A DNA stretch of 64,000 nt from Clostridiales bacterium. Its GTDB lineage: Bacteria > Bacillota > Clostridia > Oscillospirales > Acutalibacteraceae. The notes below the pieces were generated by a model. The model was not told where the DNA came from, made no database searches, and worked only from the letters and a program-made list of their open reading frames with translations. Position numbers and translations under genes: made by a program. Of this stretch, positions 1 to 8,669 are shown one piece after another (position 1 is the first letter of the stretch; each line of letters begins with the position of its first letter). The stretch lies in the NCBI GenBank assembly GCA_012840445.1, contig DULI01000008.1, positions 1-64,000 on the forward strand, read 5' to 3'.

Positions 1-6
1 AAATAA

Positions 7-82
7 TCCTCAATAGCTCAGTTGGTAGAGCATGCGGCTGTTAACCGCAGGGTCGTTGGTTCGAGTCCAACTTGAGGAGCCA
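7..82 (+). tRNA. tRNA-Asn (GTT)
   Basis: A complete cloverleaf can be folded. The 7-bp acceptor stem pairs TCCTCAA at 7-13 with TTGAGGA at 72-78, the discriminator is G79 and the CCA end is encoded at 80-82. The anticodon loop reads CTGTTAA, giving anticodon GTT for asparagine. The T-arm motif GGTTCGAGTCC is standard. A terminator follows directly. Confidence 0.97.
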
Positions 83-88
83 AGCAAA

Positions 89-122
89 AACCCTTTCAAG
101 TAAAACTTGAAAGGGTTTTTTG
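89..122 (+). terminator. Rho-independent terminator after tRNA-Asn
   Basis: A 12-bp perfect stem (89-100 with 106-117, containing CCCTTTCAAG and CTTGAAAGGG) with a 5-nt loop is followed by a T run. It lies 7 nt after the encoded CCA. Confidence 0.9.
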
Positions 123-309
123 TTTATTTTTGCAAAATTATGACTTTTAATTTCTGCATCCTACATCCACTGCCTGCGGCTTTGCTTACCAAAACTCCGG
201 TTTGCGCATAAGATATATTGAATAGCCATAGATAATGCTTTTCCTAAATTTACGCCGCAAGGAAAGTACTGCAAAAATAAGCCGCAGCGGCAGCGGTGGA
301 GTGATAAAT

Positions 310-528
310 ATGAAGACACAATTTATTACAGGTTCCATAACCTACGCAATCCGCGGGAGAGATCTTTTGAGAAAGCATGGTTTTAAAGCGCGAATGGAAA
401 AAACCCCCAATCATTTGGATAGGGTAGGTTGTGGTTACAGCATAATCGTCGAAGGCGACGCCGATAAGGCAGAGGAAGTCTTAAGAAACGCCAGAGTAAA
501 AATTCTTGGTAAGATAAAGCTTAATTAA
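310..528 (+). CDS. DUF3343 protein, putative Se/S carrier
   Basis: A 72-residue protein of the DUF3343 family, annotated elsewhere as a putative selenium/sulfur carrier. It contains a lone cysteine in the motif RVGCGYS near residue 40, the likely persulfide or selenide site. The open frame extends upstream to 235, but ATG at 310 has a GGTGGAG ribosome-binding site and matches family N-termini that begin MKTQF or similar. The class V aminotransferase-fold cysteine desulfurase starts 46 nt downstream, which fits transfer of desulfurase-bound sulfur or selenium to this small protein. The carrier role is inferred from the family and neighbour; nothing here shows which element is carried. Confidence 0.8.
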   Translation: MKTQFITGSITYAIRGRDLLRKHGFKARMEKTPNHLDRVGCGYSIIVEGDADKAEEVLRNARVKILGKIKLN

Positions 529-574
529 ATAGTGTTTTGTGCTTCTTTCCAAAAAAAATTAACCGGGGTGCCTT

Positions 575-1735
575 ATGATATATTTAGACAATGCAGCAAC
601 AAGCAGTCCAAAACCCCAAACAGTAATAAAAGCGGTTGAAAGGTCATTAAGAGAATTTTGCGCCAATCCTGGAAGAAGCGGACATGATTTGTCCCAAAGG
701 GCGGCATTGGAAATTTATGAGTGCAGAAAAAAGGTCTGCGAGTTTTTTAACGGCCCTTCCGAGGATAAAGTAATATTCACACCTAATTGTACACATTCAT
801 TAAACTATGTCTTAAAAGGCCTGCTTTCCCCCGGGGATCATGTAATCGCCTCGTCCATGGAACACAATGCCGTTGCCCGCCCGCTGCATCAGCTTGCAAA
901 GCAGGGCGTGGAGGTTGATGTGGCTGAGGTTATTTTCGACGATATGGATGCCACCCTTCGCTCTTTTGGCGCCTTAATACAACACAATACAAAATTAATT
1001 GTCTGCACGCATGCCTCCAATGTAACCGGAATGGTTTTGCCAATAAAAGAGATAGGCGCTCTTTGCAGGCAATACGGCATTTTGTTTGTGGTTGATGCGG
1101 CGCAAACAGCAGGCATAATTGACATAGACATGGAAGATATGAATATAGACTTTTTATGCATAGCTCCCCATAAAGGGCTTTACGCCCCTATGGGAACGGG
1201 TATTCTGATCGCAAGGTCAAACCTGCCCAAGACGGTTATCGAAGGTGGGACGGGCACCATGTCCATAGAGATTGAACAGCCAGAGGACCTCCCCGAACGG
1301 CTGGAAAGCGGCACTTTGAACCTGCCAGGCATTATGGGCATATCTGCGGGCATAGATTTTGTAAAGTCCAAGACCTTAGACAGGATATACAACCATGAAT
1401 TAAAACTCATGCAAATGCTTTATGACGCGCTTGAAAGCCTGCCAAATATAAGACTATACACTTCGCGGCCTCAAAAGGATTTATACGCGCCGGTTTTATC
1501 ATTCAATATAGGTGGCATGACAAGCGGCGAAGCGGCTTCCAAGCTTAATAATTACGGCATAGCGGTGCGGGCTGGCCTGCACTGCGCGCCCATGGCTCAT
1601 AAAAGGATAGGTACCCTTGACATTGGCACCGTCAGGGTTTGCCCGTCGGTGTTTACAAGCCCGAATCATATACACGAGTTGGTAAACGTAATAAAAAGAA
1701 TCATACACTCCTCAAAAAATTATTATATATATTGA
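575..1735 (+). CDS. Cysteine desulfurase family protein (class V aminotransferase fold)
   Basis: A 386-residue PLP enzyme that should release sulfur (or selenium) from cysteine as an enzyme-bound persulfide. The N-terminus MIYLDNAATSSPKP is typical. The PLP-contacting aspartate lies in VVDAAQTAG (D174), the Schiff-base lysine in APHKGLYAP (K200), and the conserved cysteine loop is RAGLHCAP near the C-terminus. It resembles the SufS/CsdA-like branch often found beside DUF3343 rather than IscS of a full isc operon; no scaffold gene is adjacent. GGGGTG at about 563 sets the start. It likely forms an operon with the DUF3343 gene. Specificity for S versus Se cannot be read from the sequence. Confidence 0.88.
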   Translation: MIYLDNAATSSPKPQTVIKAVERSLREFCANPGRSGHDLSQRAALEIYECRKKVCEFFNGPSEDKVIFTPNCTHSLNYVLKGLLSPGDHVIASSMEHNAVARPLHQLAKQGVEVDVAEVIFDDMDATLRSFGALIQHNTKLIVCTHASNVTGMVLPIKEIGALCRQYGILFVVDAAQTAGIIDIDMEDMNIDFLCIAPHKGLYAPMGTGILIARSNLPKTVIEGGTGTMSIEIEQPEDLPERLESGTLNLPGIMGISAGIDFVKSKTLDRIYNHELKLMQMLYDALESLPNIRLYTSRPQKDLYAPVLSFNIGGMTSGEAASKLNNYGIAVRAGLHCAPMAHKRIGTLDIGTVRVCPSVFTSPNHIHELVNVIKRIIHSSKNYYIY

Positions 1736-1761
1736 TAAACATAACAAACGTATGTTAAAAT
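1732..1761 (+). promoter_or_regulatory. Probable sigma-A promoter of cdaA-cdaR
   Basis: TTGATA at 1732-1737, an 18-nt spacer, and TAAAAT at 1756-1761. The -35 box overlaps the stop codon of the upstream desulfurase gene, so cdaA-cdaR can be transcribed separately. Confidence 0.5.
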
Positions 1762-1813
1762 AAATTAATAATTTATCGGATATATCGGGCAGAGAAAACG
1801 AAGGATGGGTTAA

Positions 1814-2698
1814 ATGAGCGGTTTTTTTGTCGAAGTTTTCGATTTTTTGTATACCATCGGTAACGAAATAATTGCAGTAATTAAGAATATCCGCCTGTTC
1901 GATGTGTTGGATATTCTTATTATTGCCTTCGTGATATACAAAGGTATTGAGCTCATCCGTGAAACCAGGGCACAGCAGCTTTTAAAGGGTATTATTGTTT
2001 TGTTTGTGGTCTGGCTTCTGGCGCAGTGGCTCGATATGAAAAGCCTTAAATGGCTGATGGTAAAGGTAGTTGACTCTGCAATCATAGCAATTGCAATCAT
2101 TTTCCAGCCGGAACTCCGCCGTGCTTTGGAACATGTGGGAAGAAGCAATTTTGGCTCTTTGGCACTCGGCCAGTCCGCCGAAGAACTAAGGGAGGTCTGG
2201 CTGCGATGCATTGATTCTATTTGCAGGGCATGCCAAACCATGCAGGAGCAGAAAATCGGAGCCCTCATCGTTATTGAAAGGGCAACCCTTTTGGGCGAGA
2301 TAATTGACACCGGTACGGTTGTGGATGCTGCGGCTTCGGCATCTTTAATAAGCAATATATTTTTTCCAAAATCCCCGTTGCACGACGGCGCCATGATTAT
2401 CCGGGCCGGTAAGGTGTACGCGGCAGGCTGCATTCTGCCGCTCACTTCCCATACGGAACTTAGCCGCGAGCTTGGGACAAGGCACCGCGCGGCCATAGGC
2501 ATGAGCGAGAATTCCGACGCAATTGTGGTAGTGGTTTCGGAAGAGACCGGCATTATCTCGGTTGCAGAAAACGGCAAGTTGACAAGGGACTATAACACCA
2601 TAACCCTGAGGGAAAGGCTGAAGGACAGCCTGATTCAGGATTTGGACGACAACGGCGGCAAAAGAAAAAGGCTTATCCGTCACCATAAGAAAAGCTGA
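1814..2698 (+). CDS. cdaA: Diadenylate cyclase CdaA
   Basis: A 294-residue membrane enzyme that condenses two ATP into cyclic di-AMP, the second messenger controlling potassium, osmotic and wall homeostasis. Hydrophobic segments cover roughly residues 30-43, 58-73 and 85-97, followed by the DAC catalytic domain. Its signature motifs are both present: DGA at residues 191-193 and RHR at 223-225. Length and order match the CdaA (YbbP/DacA) type. It is followed 48 nt later by cdaR, its membrane regulator. The usual third gene glmM is not present: recD2 and an unknown gene follow instead. Confidence 0.95.
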   Translation: MSGFFVEVFDFLYTIGNEIIAVIKNIRLFDVLDILIIAFVIYKGIELIRETRAQQLLKGIIVLFVVWLLAQWLDMKSLKWLMVKVVDSAIIAIAIIFQPELRRALEHVGRSNFGSLALGQSAEELREVWLRCIDSICRACQTMQEQKIGALIVIERATLLGEIIDTGTVVDAAASASLISNIFFPKSPLHDGAMIIRAGKVYAAGCILPLTSHTELSRELGTRHRAAIGMSENSDAIVVVVSEETGIISVAENGKLTRDYNTITLRERLKDSLIQDLDDNGGKRKRLIRHHKKS

Positions 2699-2746
2699 TG
2701 CCGTGCGGATTTCGTTTAATAAATTGTAGGAAAGGGCAAGAAAATC

Positions 2747-4021
2747 ATGGCAGAGAAAAAGGGCAAACTGTCGTTTAGAAATCTGCTTTACAATAACAAA
2801 TTCATGTTGCCGTTTTCGATTGTCGTGTCGGTCATATTCTGGCTTGTGATAAATATCAGTGAAAACCCGACGCGGGAACAGACCATAAGCGATATACCCA
2901 TTAATATTTCCACTTCCGGCACCATGGTAGAGGATCTTGGGCTTGATATTATAAGCGGCGGCTTTGGCGAAAAAGCAAGCGTCAGGGTCAGCGGGCCGAG
3001 CTATGTCGTAAGCTCGCTGAAACCATCCGATATCACGGTATACGCAGTTTTGGACCAGGTCAATGCTGCTGGAACATATAATTTAAAACTGCAGGCCGTG
3101 AAGAACAGCAGTTTTGCAAACTACAACATACTTGGAATAACGCCTGAAAGCATCAGCGTCACCTTTGACAATGTCGACACCAAGTCCTTTATGGTCACAC
3201 CTAAAGCCATAGGTGCAGTGGCGCAGGCAGGCTTAATTGCCCAGACGCCAGTTGTCACCCACGCAGAAAACGAAACCGTGGATATTACAGGCCCCAGGAC
3301 CGAAATTCAAAAAATCGCAATGGTCGTGGCCGAGGCGCAGGTTAACAAAACCCTTTCTGAAACCGAAAGTTTCGATGCGGTAATTAAGCTGTTTGACCAA
3401 GACGGGAACGAGATTAGCACCGACCCGTTTACAATACCAAAAACCACAATAAAAATTTCGGTCCCAATATTTAAAAGCAAAGAGTTGCCAATCAGGGCCG
3501 AATTTACGAATGTACCTGACTTCTTTAAATCCTCGCCGATACCGCATACTTTAAGCGAAAATGTTACTACGGTAATAGGGCCGCCCAATATAATCGACTC
3601 GCTTACCGAAATTACCCTGTCACCGATAGATTTTTACAATATTAGCCTTGAAAAACACAGTTTTGACTGCAGGCTAAATCTCCCCACAGCGGTAAAAAGC
3701 TACGAAAATGTCGACTATGTTACTGTGGTTATAGATGTCGCCAATTTAAGGGAAAGAACCTTTACCGTAACCAGGTTTTCACCCTATAACTACAATCCAA
3801 ACCTAAACATCACCGTCACCAAGGCGCTTAAAAACGTCAAACTGTGCGGCCCTGCCGCCTCTATACAAACGCTGTCCGACGAAGACCTTATTGCCGAGAT
3901 TGACATGTCGGGCAAACAGGCAGGTGAATACTCTGTCACTGTTAAAATCACTGCAAGAAACCACCCCGACGTCTGGCAGATAGGTACCTATTCGGTAATT
4001 GTCAAGGCAACAGAGAACTAA
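2747..4021 (+). CDS. cdaR: CdaR, YbbR-domain regulator of CdaA
   Basis: A 424-residue protein with one N-terminal transmembrane anchor (about residues 20-35, FSIVVSVIFWLVINI) and an extracytoplasmic part made of several YbbR-like beta repeats. In B. subtilis and related species CdaR binds and modulates CdaA at the membrane. Repeat boundaries recur about every 80-90 residues, marked by phrases such as VDITGPRTEI and VTTVIGPPNII. The gene has a GGAAAGGG ribosome-binding site and ends at a strong terminator, so cdaA-cdaR looks like a two-gene unit. The family call rests on the domain architecture and gene order. Confidence 0.92.
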   Translation: MAEKKGKLSFRNLLYNNKFMLPFSIVVSVIFWLVINISENPTREQTISDIPINISTSGTMVEDLGLDIISGGFGEKASVRVSGPSYVVSSLKPSDITVYAVLDQVNAAGTYNLKLQAVKNSSFANYNILGITPESISVTFDNVDTKSFMVTPKAIGAVAQAGLIAQTPVVTHAENETVDITGPRTEIQKIAMVVAEAQVNKTLSETESFDAVIKLFDQDGNEISTDPFTIPKTTIKISVPIFKSKELPIRAEFTNVPDFFKSSPIPHTLSENVTTVIGPPNIIDSLTEITLSPIDFYNISLEKHSFDCRLNLPTAVKSYENVDYVTVVIDVANLRERTFTVTRFSPYNYNPNLNITVTKALKNVKLCGPAASIQTLSDEDLIAEIDMSGKQAGEYSVTVKITARNHPDVWQIGTYSVIVKATEN

Positions 4022-4025
4022 CCGT

Positions 4026-4056
4026 AAAAAGGGATTTCTTAAGGAAATCCCTTTTT
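4026..4056 (+). terminator. Terminator after cdaR
   Basis: GGGATTTC and GAAATCCC form a stem extended by A and T runs on either side, with a short TTAAG loop. It starts 5 nt after the cdaR stop and can work in both directions. Confidence 0.85.
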
Positions 4057-4176
4057 GCAAATTATTTTTAATTTTTAACAAATTCGGATCAAATTTAAGC
4101 CAAAACATTAAATTTATAATAAATTTTTAATTAGCACAAAAAATTTCGCCTCATAGAATGTATTGAGGTGAAATTT

Positions 4177-4533
4177 ATGTTCGAATACATAATGCAGATT
4201 ATAACGATTCTTCTCGCCCTTGTGGGGCTTACCAGCTTAATCAGATATATTGCGCTTGTCGTTCTAACCCCCAAAATCCCTAAAAACCAGGCATTCATTG
4301 TAATACTTAACGACCGGGACGCCGAAATACAACTTCGGGCAGCAATCGAGCAGATAAGATGGCTGGGAAAACACCTGTGTTCTACAATTCTTGCGGTGGA
4401 CTGCGGGCTCGATCAGAATACAAGGGCAATATGCTACCGCATTGCCGAACATTATGGTAATATTATTATGTGCCAGGCGGAAAACCTCGGTTCATTCCTA
4501 AGAAGCCTTGAGCCTAACACAATATTAAGATAA
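4177..4533 (+). CDS. Uncharacterised single-pass membrane protein
   Basis: A 118-residue protein I do not recognise. A hydrophobic N-terminal stretch (about residues 4-30, IITILLALVGLTSL) looks like a membrane anchor. A soluble alpha/beta-like part follows, containing AFIVILNDRDAEIQL and STILAVDCGLDQNT, which alternates strand and helix as in a small Rossmann-like or glycosyltransferase-like core; it is too short to be a full enzyme. The open frame could begin at GTG 4168, but GAGGTG at 4165-4170 lies 6 nt before ATG 4177 and acts as the ribosome-binding site. The stop is 14 nt before recD2, so the two may be co-transcribed. No function is proposed. Confidence 0.7.
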   Translation: MFEYIMQIITILLALVGLTSLIRYIALVVLTPKIPKNQAFIVILNDRDAEIQLRAAIEQIRWLGKHLCSTILAVDCGLDQNTRAICYRIAEHYGNIIMCQAENLGSFLRSLEPNTILR

Positions 4534-4547
4534 AGTTGGATGTTTGT

Positions 4548-6749
4548 ATGTCTGAAAACCTCGAGAGCATATACGGGATTGTCGAATACATTACATATCA
4601 AAACACCGACAACGGTTTCACGGTTATAAAACTTAAAACCGCCGACGGTACCATCACGGCGGTGGGCTATATGCCCTATATCGATTTGGGGGAAGCCGTG
4701 GAACTTACCGGCAGGTACGATTTTCACAGCAGTTACGGCCCCCAGTTTAGGGTGGAATACTGCGAGCGTAGAATTCCCGCAGATACAGCGGGAATTTTAA
4801 GATACCTATCTTCCGGTGCCGTTAAAGGCATTGGCCCCGCAACCGCCCGCCGAATTGTCGAAAAGTTCGGCGAGCAGGCTTTGGATATTATAGAAAAGGA
4901 CCCTGAAAGATTAACCGAGATAAAGGGCATATCCTTGGAAAAGGCATTTAATATTTCGGAGGACTACAAATACAAATTCGGGATGAAAGAGGTCCTTGCG
5001 TTTTTAAGCCGGTTTAACATAAAACCCGAAGAAGCTTTAAACATTTACAAAAAACTGGGAAACCATGCCGTTGAAATTATAAACGAAAATCCATATATTC
5101 TCTGCATTGAGGATATCGGCTTTGATTTCGAGCGGGTCGACGCGATTGCAGGAAGGCTGAACTTCCCACAGGACAGCGCGTGCAGGATCGCGGCGGGAAT
5201 AGAATATGTGCTTCGCCACAACCTTTCAAACGGGCACACCTGCCTGCCAAAACAAAAATTAATTCAGGTATCCTCCCGCTTGCTTTCCTGCCAGCAGGAC
5301 GCGGCGGAGCTAATATGCGGACAGCTGCTTTTCGAAAAACGTCTAATCGAGCGGCAGATGGATAATACCGAATTCATTTTCCTGCCAGAAATCTACAATG
5401 CCGAGCTGTACTGCGCAAGGCGCATACTTGCCCTTTTGCAGTTTCCGCCCGACAAAATACCGCTGTCGGATGAAGAAATAAACATAATAGAGCAGGACCA
5501 GGGCATAAAATACGCCGGTCTTCAGCGCAAAGCAATCAAAACCGCCATGGAAAAAGGCCTGCTGATACTTACCGGCGGACCGGGCACCGGCAAAACCACT
5601 ACGCTTAACGCTATTATTAAATGTTTTGAAAACAAAGGCTTAAATATTATGCTTGCCGCGCCTACGGGCAGGGCGGCCAAACGCATGAGCGAGGTAACCG
5701 GCAAAGAAGCCAAAACCATTCACAGGCTTTTGGAGGTGGGCTGGACCGAAAAAGGAAGGCCCGTTTTTTTCCGCAACGAGAAAAACCCACTTGACTGCGA
5801 CGTATTGATTGTCGATGAGCTTTCCATGGTAGACGTCCTGCTGTTTGAAAACCTTTTAAGAGCTGTAAGGCTTGGCTGCAGGCTGGTTTTTGTAGGGGAC
5901 TCCGATCAATTGCCAAGCATAGGTGCCGGAAATGTCTTGTCCGACCTGCTGGCATTTGGGGAAATCCCCGGCATAAAACTGACAGAAGTTTTCCGCCAGG
6001 CCATGGAAAGCCTGATAATCACCAACGCCCATTTGGTGGTCAGCGGCAAGCCGGCAGTGCTTGACAAAACCGATTCTGATATGTTTTTTATAGAGCAGCA
6101 TAACCCCCGCGCCGCCGCCAAAACAACAGTCGACTTGTGCGTAAACAGGCTGCCCAGGGCATATAACCTATCCCCCCTTCATAATATACAGGTCCTGTGC
6201 CCTTCCAGGCTTCGGGAGCTTGGTACCGATAACCTTAACAACATGCTCCAGGCCTACATTAACCCCCAAAGCTCGAATACCGCCGAAATAGAAGTTAAGG
6301 GTTTTCGTTTCCGCGAGGGCGACAAGGTAATGCAGATAAAAAACAACTACGAAATTGTCTGGACCAAATCCGACGGGGAACAGGGAACCGGCATATTCAA
6401 CGGCGATATCGGCACCATTGAAATGATAGACCGCAGGACAAGCTCTGTGGTTGTAAGATTCGATGACAAGGTCGCCACCTACATTGGCGAAGAACTAAAC
6501 CAGCTCGAGCTTGCATATGCCATAACCATACACAAAAGCCAGGGCAGCGAGTTCGACTGCGTAATACTGCCACTTGTTGACGTGCCGAAGAAACTGCGCT
6601 ACAGGAACCTCCTTTACACCGCTCTAACAAGGGCCAAAAAACTGCTGGTGGTTGTGGGAAGCAAAGAGGTTTTCAACGAGATGGCACAGAACCATAAAAA
6701 GACACTTCGCTACACCGCTCTTTGTGATATGCTCAAAGAACTGCAGTAA
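4548..6749 (+). CDS. recD2: RecD2-type ATP-dependent DNA helicase
   Basis: A 733-residue superfamily 1B helicase that unwinds DNA 5' to 3' without RecBC partners, with roles in repair and fork stability. The N-terminal region contains an OB-like segment (VEYITYQNTDNGFTVIKLK) and helix-hairpin-helix repeats (GIGPATARRIVEKFG). Motor motifs are clear: Walker A GGPGTGKTTTLN near residue 345, DVLIVDELSMVD (motif II), and C-terminal AYAITIHKSQGSEF and LLYTALTRAK. Length fits the family. The frame is open to TTG 4536, but ATG 4548 follows a TTGGA ribosome-binding site and gives the usual start MSENLESIYG. Confidence 0.93.
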   Translation: MSENLESIYGIVEYITYQNTDNGFTVIKLKTADGTITAVGYMPYIDLGEAVELTGRYDFHSSYGPQFRVEYCERRIPADTAGILRYLSSGAVKGIGPATARRIVEKFGEQALDIIEKDPERLTEIKGISLEKAFNISEDYKYKFGMKEVLAFLSRFNIKPEEALNIYKKLGNHAVEIINENPYILCIEDIGFDFERVDAIAGRLNFPQDSACRIAAGIEYVLRHNLSNGHTCLPKQKLIQVSSRLLSCQQDAAELICGQLLFEKRLIERQMDNTEFIFLPEIYNAELYCARRILALLQFPPDKIPLSDEEINIIEQDQGIKYAGLQRKAIKTAMEKGLLILTGGPGTGKTTTLNAIIKCFENKGLNIMLAAPTGRAAKRMSEVTGKEAKTIHRLLEVGWTEKGRPVFFRNEKNPLDCDVLIVDELSMVDVLLFENLLRAVRLGCRLVFVGDSDQLPSIGAGNVLSDLLAFGEIPGIKLTEVFRQAMESLIITNAHLVVSGKPAVLDKTDSDMFFIEQHNPRAAAKTTVDLCVNRLPRAYNLSPLHNIQVLCPSRLRELGTDNLNNMLQAYINPQSSNTAEIEVKGFRFREGDKVMQIKNNYEIVWTKSDGEQGTGIFNGDIGTIEMIDRRTSSVVVRFDDKVATYIGEELNQLELAYAITIHKSQGSEFDCVILPLVDVPKKLRYRNLLYTALTRAKKLLVVVGSKEVFNEMAQNHKKTLRYTALCDMLKELQ

Positions 6750-6761
6750 AGGAAGCCGTAT

Positions 6762-7462
6762 ATGGGGTAAGAAAAATCCTTGAAAAGCTGATATGCCTTT
6801 TTTATCCGAGAAGATGCGCCTGCTGCAATATTTTAATAGATGGTAATGGCTTAATCTGCGGCAACTGTCTAACTAATTTAAAACATGTCCCTGCGCCCAT
6901 ATGTAAAAAATGCGGACAGGCAACCGAAAATTGCGAGTGTTCAAAAAACAACTACTGTTTTTCGGGGTGTGTTGCCCCCTTTTATCACGAAGGTCCCGCA
7001 AAACAAGGGATATATCTTTTGAAATTTGAAGGCAGAGCCGACTGCGCCAAATTTTTCGGAACCGAAATGGCAAAGGCGGTAAGGCGCGAGTTTTCAAATA
7101 TTAATTTTGATTGTGTATGCTTTGTGCCAATGACCTTAAAAAACAAGCTTAAAAGGGGCATTAATCAGTCAGAACTGCTCGCCCGCTGTATAGCAAATGA
7201 ACTTAATATACCGCTTTATCAAAACGCGCTTGTAAAACTTAAACAAAACAGGGTCCAGCATAATTTAAGCCGGAATGAACGTATTATGAATGTCAAAGGC
7301 GTTTTCACGGCATCGGATGATGTAAAGGGCAAGACAGTCCTTTTGGTGGACGACATAAAAACCACAGGCGCCACTTTAAACGAATGCTCAAGGGAGCTAC
7401 TTAAAGCAGGAGCCGGGCAGGTCTTCTGTGTCACAGCGGTAATAAACCGCTACGGCGGGTGA
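6762..7462 (+). CDS. comF: ComF family phosphoribosyltransferase-fold protein, apparent 5' frameshift
   Basis: ComF-like protein used in DNA uptake, and possibly replication restart, in related bacteria. The body is intact: zinc-type cysteines in RRCACC, CGNC and CKKCGQ, followed by a PRTase domain with the PRPP loop VLLVDDIKTTGATL. The problem is the start. ATG 6762 has a well-placed AAAGGAAG site at 6748-6755 but runs into TAA after one codon. The ComF frame is open from 6728 yet has no ATG, GTG or TTG until TTG 7019, which would remove the zinc domain. One extra G in the G4 run at 6764-6767 would join ATG to the full frame (about 233 residues starting MGVRKILEKL). This is either a sequencing or assembly error or a real inactivating deletion. 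Confidence 0.8.
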
Positions 7463-7473
7463 TTACCATACAA

Positions 7474-7502
7474 TTGACTTTATAAGTTTAATAAAATATA
7501 AT
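7474..7502 (+). promoter_or_regulatory. Sigma-A promoter of the mreB-type gene
   Basis: TTGACT at 7474-7479, a 17-nt spacer and a perfect TATAAT at 7497-7502, placed 77 nt before the start codon. Confidence 0.75.
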
Positions 7503-7578
7503 TAATTATGTATGCTGTTTGCCGGTGAAAAACAGCATAGCTTAATATCACACAAAGCACCGGAGAAACGGGAACAAT

Positions 7579-8601
7579 ATGTCGACAAATATTGGAATAG
7601 ATTTAGGTTCATCAAAGACAATTCTGTTTTCTGGTTCAAATATAGTTTTGGAAGAGCCATCAGTTGCAATCGTGGATACCGACACATGGGAGCCGCTTTA
7701 TTTCGGCGAAAAGGCCTTTAAAATGGTTGGCCGCACATCCGAGTACTACACAGCCGTGTTTCCCATCGAGTACGGGGTCATCGCCGACTACGGCGTTGCC
7801 GAGCAAATGGTGCGGTATTTTATGCGCAAGGCCTTTGGCAACCGTATATTAAAGCCAAAGGTAATTGTAACAGTACCAAGCGGTGTTACTTCAGTGCAGC
7901 ACCGCTGGGCGGCAAAGGCAGTCGAGGCTTCGGGCGCCCGCAATGTGCTTACCATCGAAAGCCCCATTGCCGCCGCAATCGGGCTTGGAATAGACTTTTC
8001 AAAACCGCGCGGCAATATGATAATAGACATCGGCGCGGGCACCACCGATATCGCCGTAATCTCAATGGGAGGAATTGCCACCTGCGATTCGGCGCGGGTG
8101 GCTTCCAGCGATTTTGACAATGCCATAATCAGGCATATCCGCAAGGAACACAATATGCAAATAGGGCTCCAGTCGGCCCAGAATATAAAAAAGCAGATAG
8201 GTTCCGTGGTGCCAAGGCCGATAGAAATCGCAATCCAGGCCAAAGGCAGCAACCTGTTTACCGGAATGCCTCAGATTTTCGAGGTCACCTCAAGCGAAAT
8301 CTACGAGGCGCTTAAAGAACCCGCCTTAAACATATGCAAGGCAATCCAGGCGGTCTTGGAAAAAACCGAGCCCGACCTCGTTTCGGATATTTTGCAAGAC
8401 GGGATAATGCTCACCGGCGGCGGCGCATTGATTTACGGTATGGAGCAGCTTTTGTCCGAATATCTCGGCGCCAGGGTAACCATTGCGCCCGACCCGTTGC
8501 ACAGCGTGGTAAAAGGCGCGATCACCGCCCTGAAAAACCCCGAGCTGCTTAAAAACGGTAACTACCGCTTAAGGTCAATACAGGATCTCATAATCGAATA
8601 A
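7579..8601 (+). CDS. mreB: MreB/Mbl-type actin homologue
   Basis: A 340-residue bacterial actin that polymerises under the membrane and guides lateral wall synthesis. Phosphate-1 loop NIGIDLGSSKTILF lies at the N-terminus, the phosphate-2 loop MIIDIGAGTTDIAVIS near residue 150, and the adenosine motif MLTGGGALIYGM near residue 275. The sequence VTVPSGVTSVQHRWAAKAVE is the diverged version of the MreB signature. It is a single gene with its own promoter: there is no mreC, mreD or minCD next to it, which suggests an Mbl-like paralogue rather than the primary mreBCD gene. Which paralogue it is cannot be decided here. Confidence 0.88.
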   Translation: MSTNIGIDLGSSKTILFSGSNIVLEEPSVAIVDTDTWEPLYFGEKAFKMVGRTSEYYTAVFPIEYGVIADYGVAEQMVRYFMRKAFGNRILKPKVIVTVPSGVTSVQHRWAAKAVEASGARNVLTIESPIAAAIGLGIDFSKPRGNMIIDIGAGTTDIAVISMGGIATCDSARVASSDFDNAIIRHIRKEHNMQIGLQSAQNIKKQIGSVVPRPIEIAIQAKGSNLFTGMPQIFEVTSSEIYEALKEPALNICKAIQAVLEKTEPDLVSDILQDGIMLTGGGALIYGMEQLLSEYLGARVTIAPDPLHSVVKGAITALKNPELLKNGNYRLRSIQDLIIE

Positions 8602-8610
8602 AATTTAATA

Positions 8611-8630
8611 CATAATTTATCCAAATTATG
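8611..8630. repeat. AT-rich 8-bp inverted repeat upstream of rubrerythrin
   Basis: CATAATTT and AAATTATG flank a 4-nt spacer between the mreB stop and the rubrerythrin gene. It could be a weak terminator for mreB, although no T run follows, or an operator for the oxidative-stress gene downstream. It does not match the PerR box consensus well. Confidence 0.4.
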
Positions 8631-8669
8631 GAATGATTAATATATATTATTCTGTAAGGAGGATAAATT

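Noticed and set aside
1810-2577. 255-codon minus-strand frame
   Set aside because: Antisense to cdaA with its DGA and RHR motifs; no independent support.
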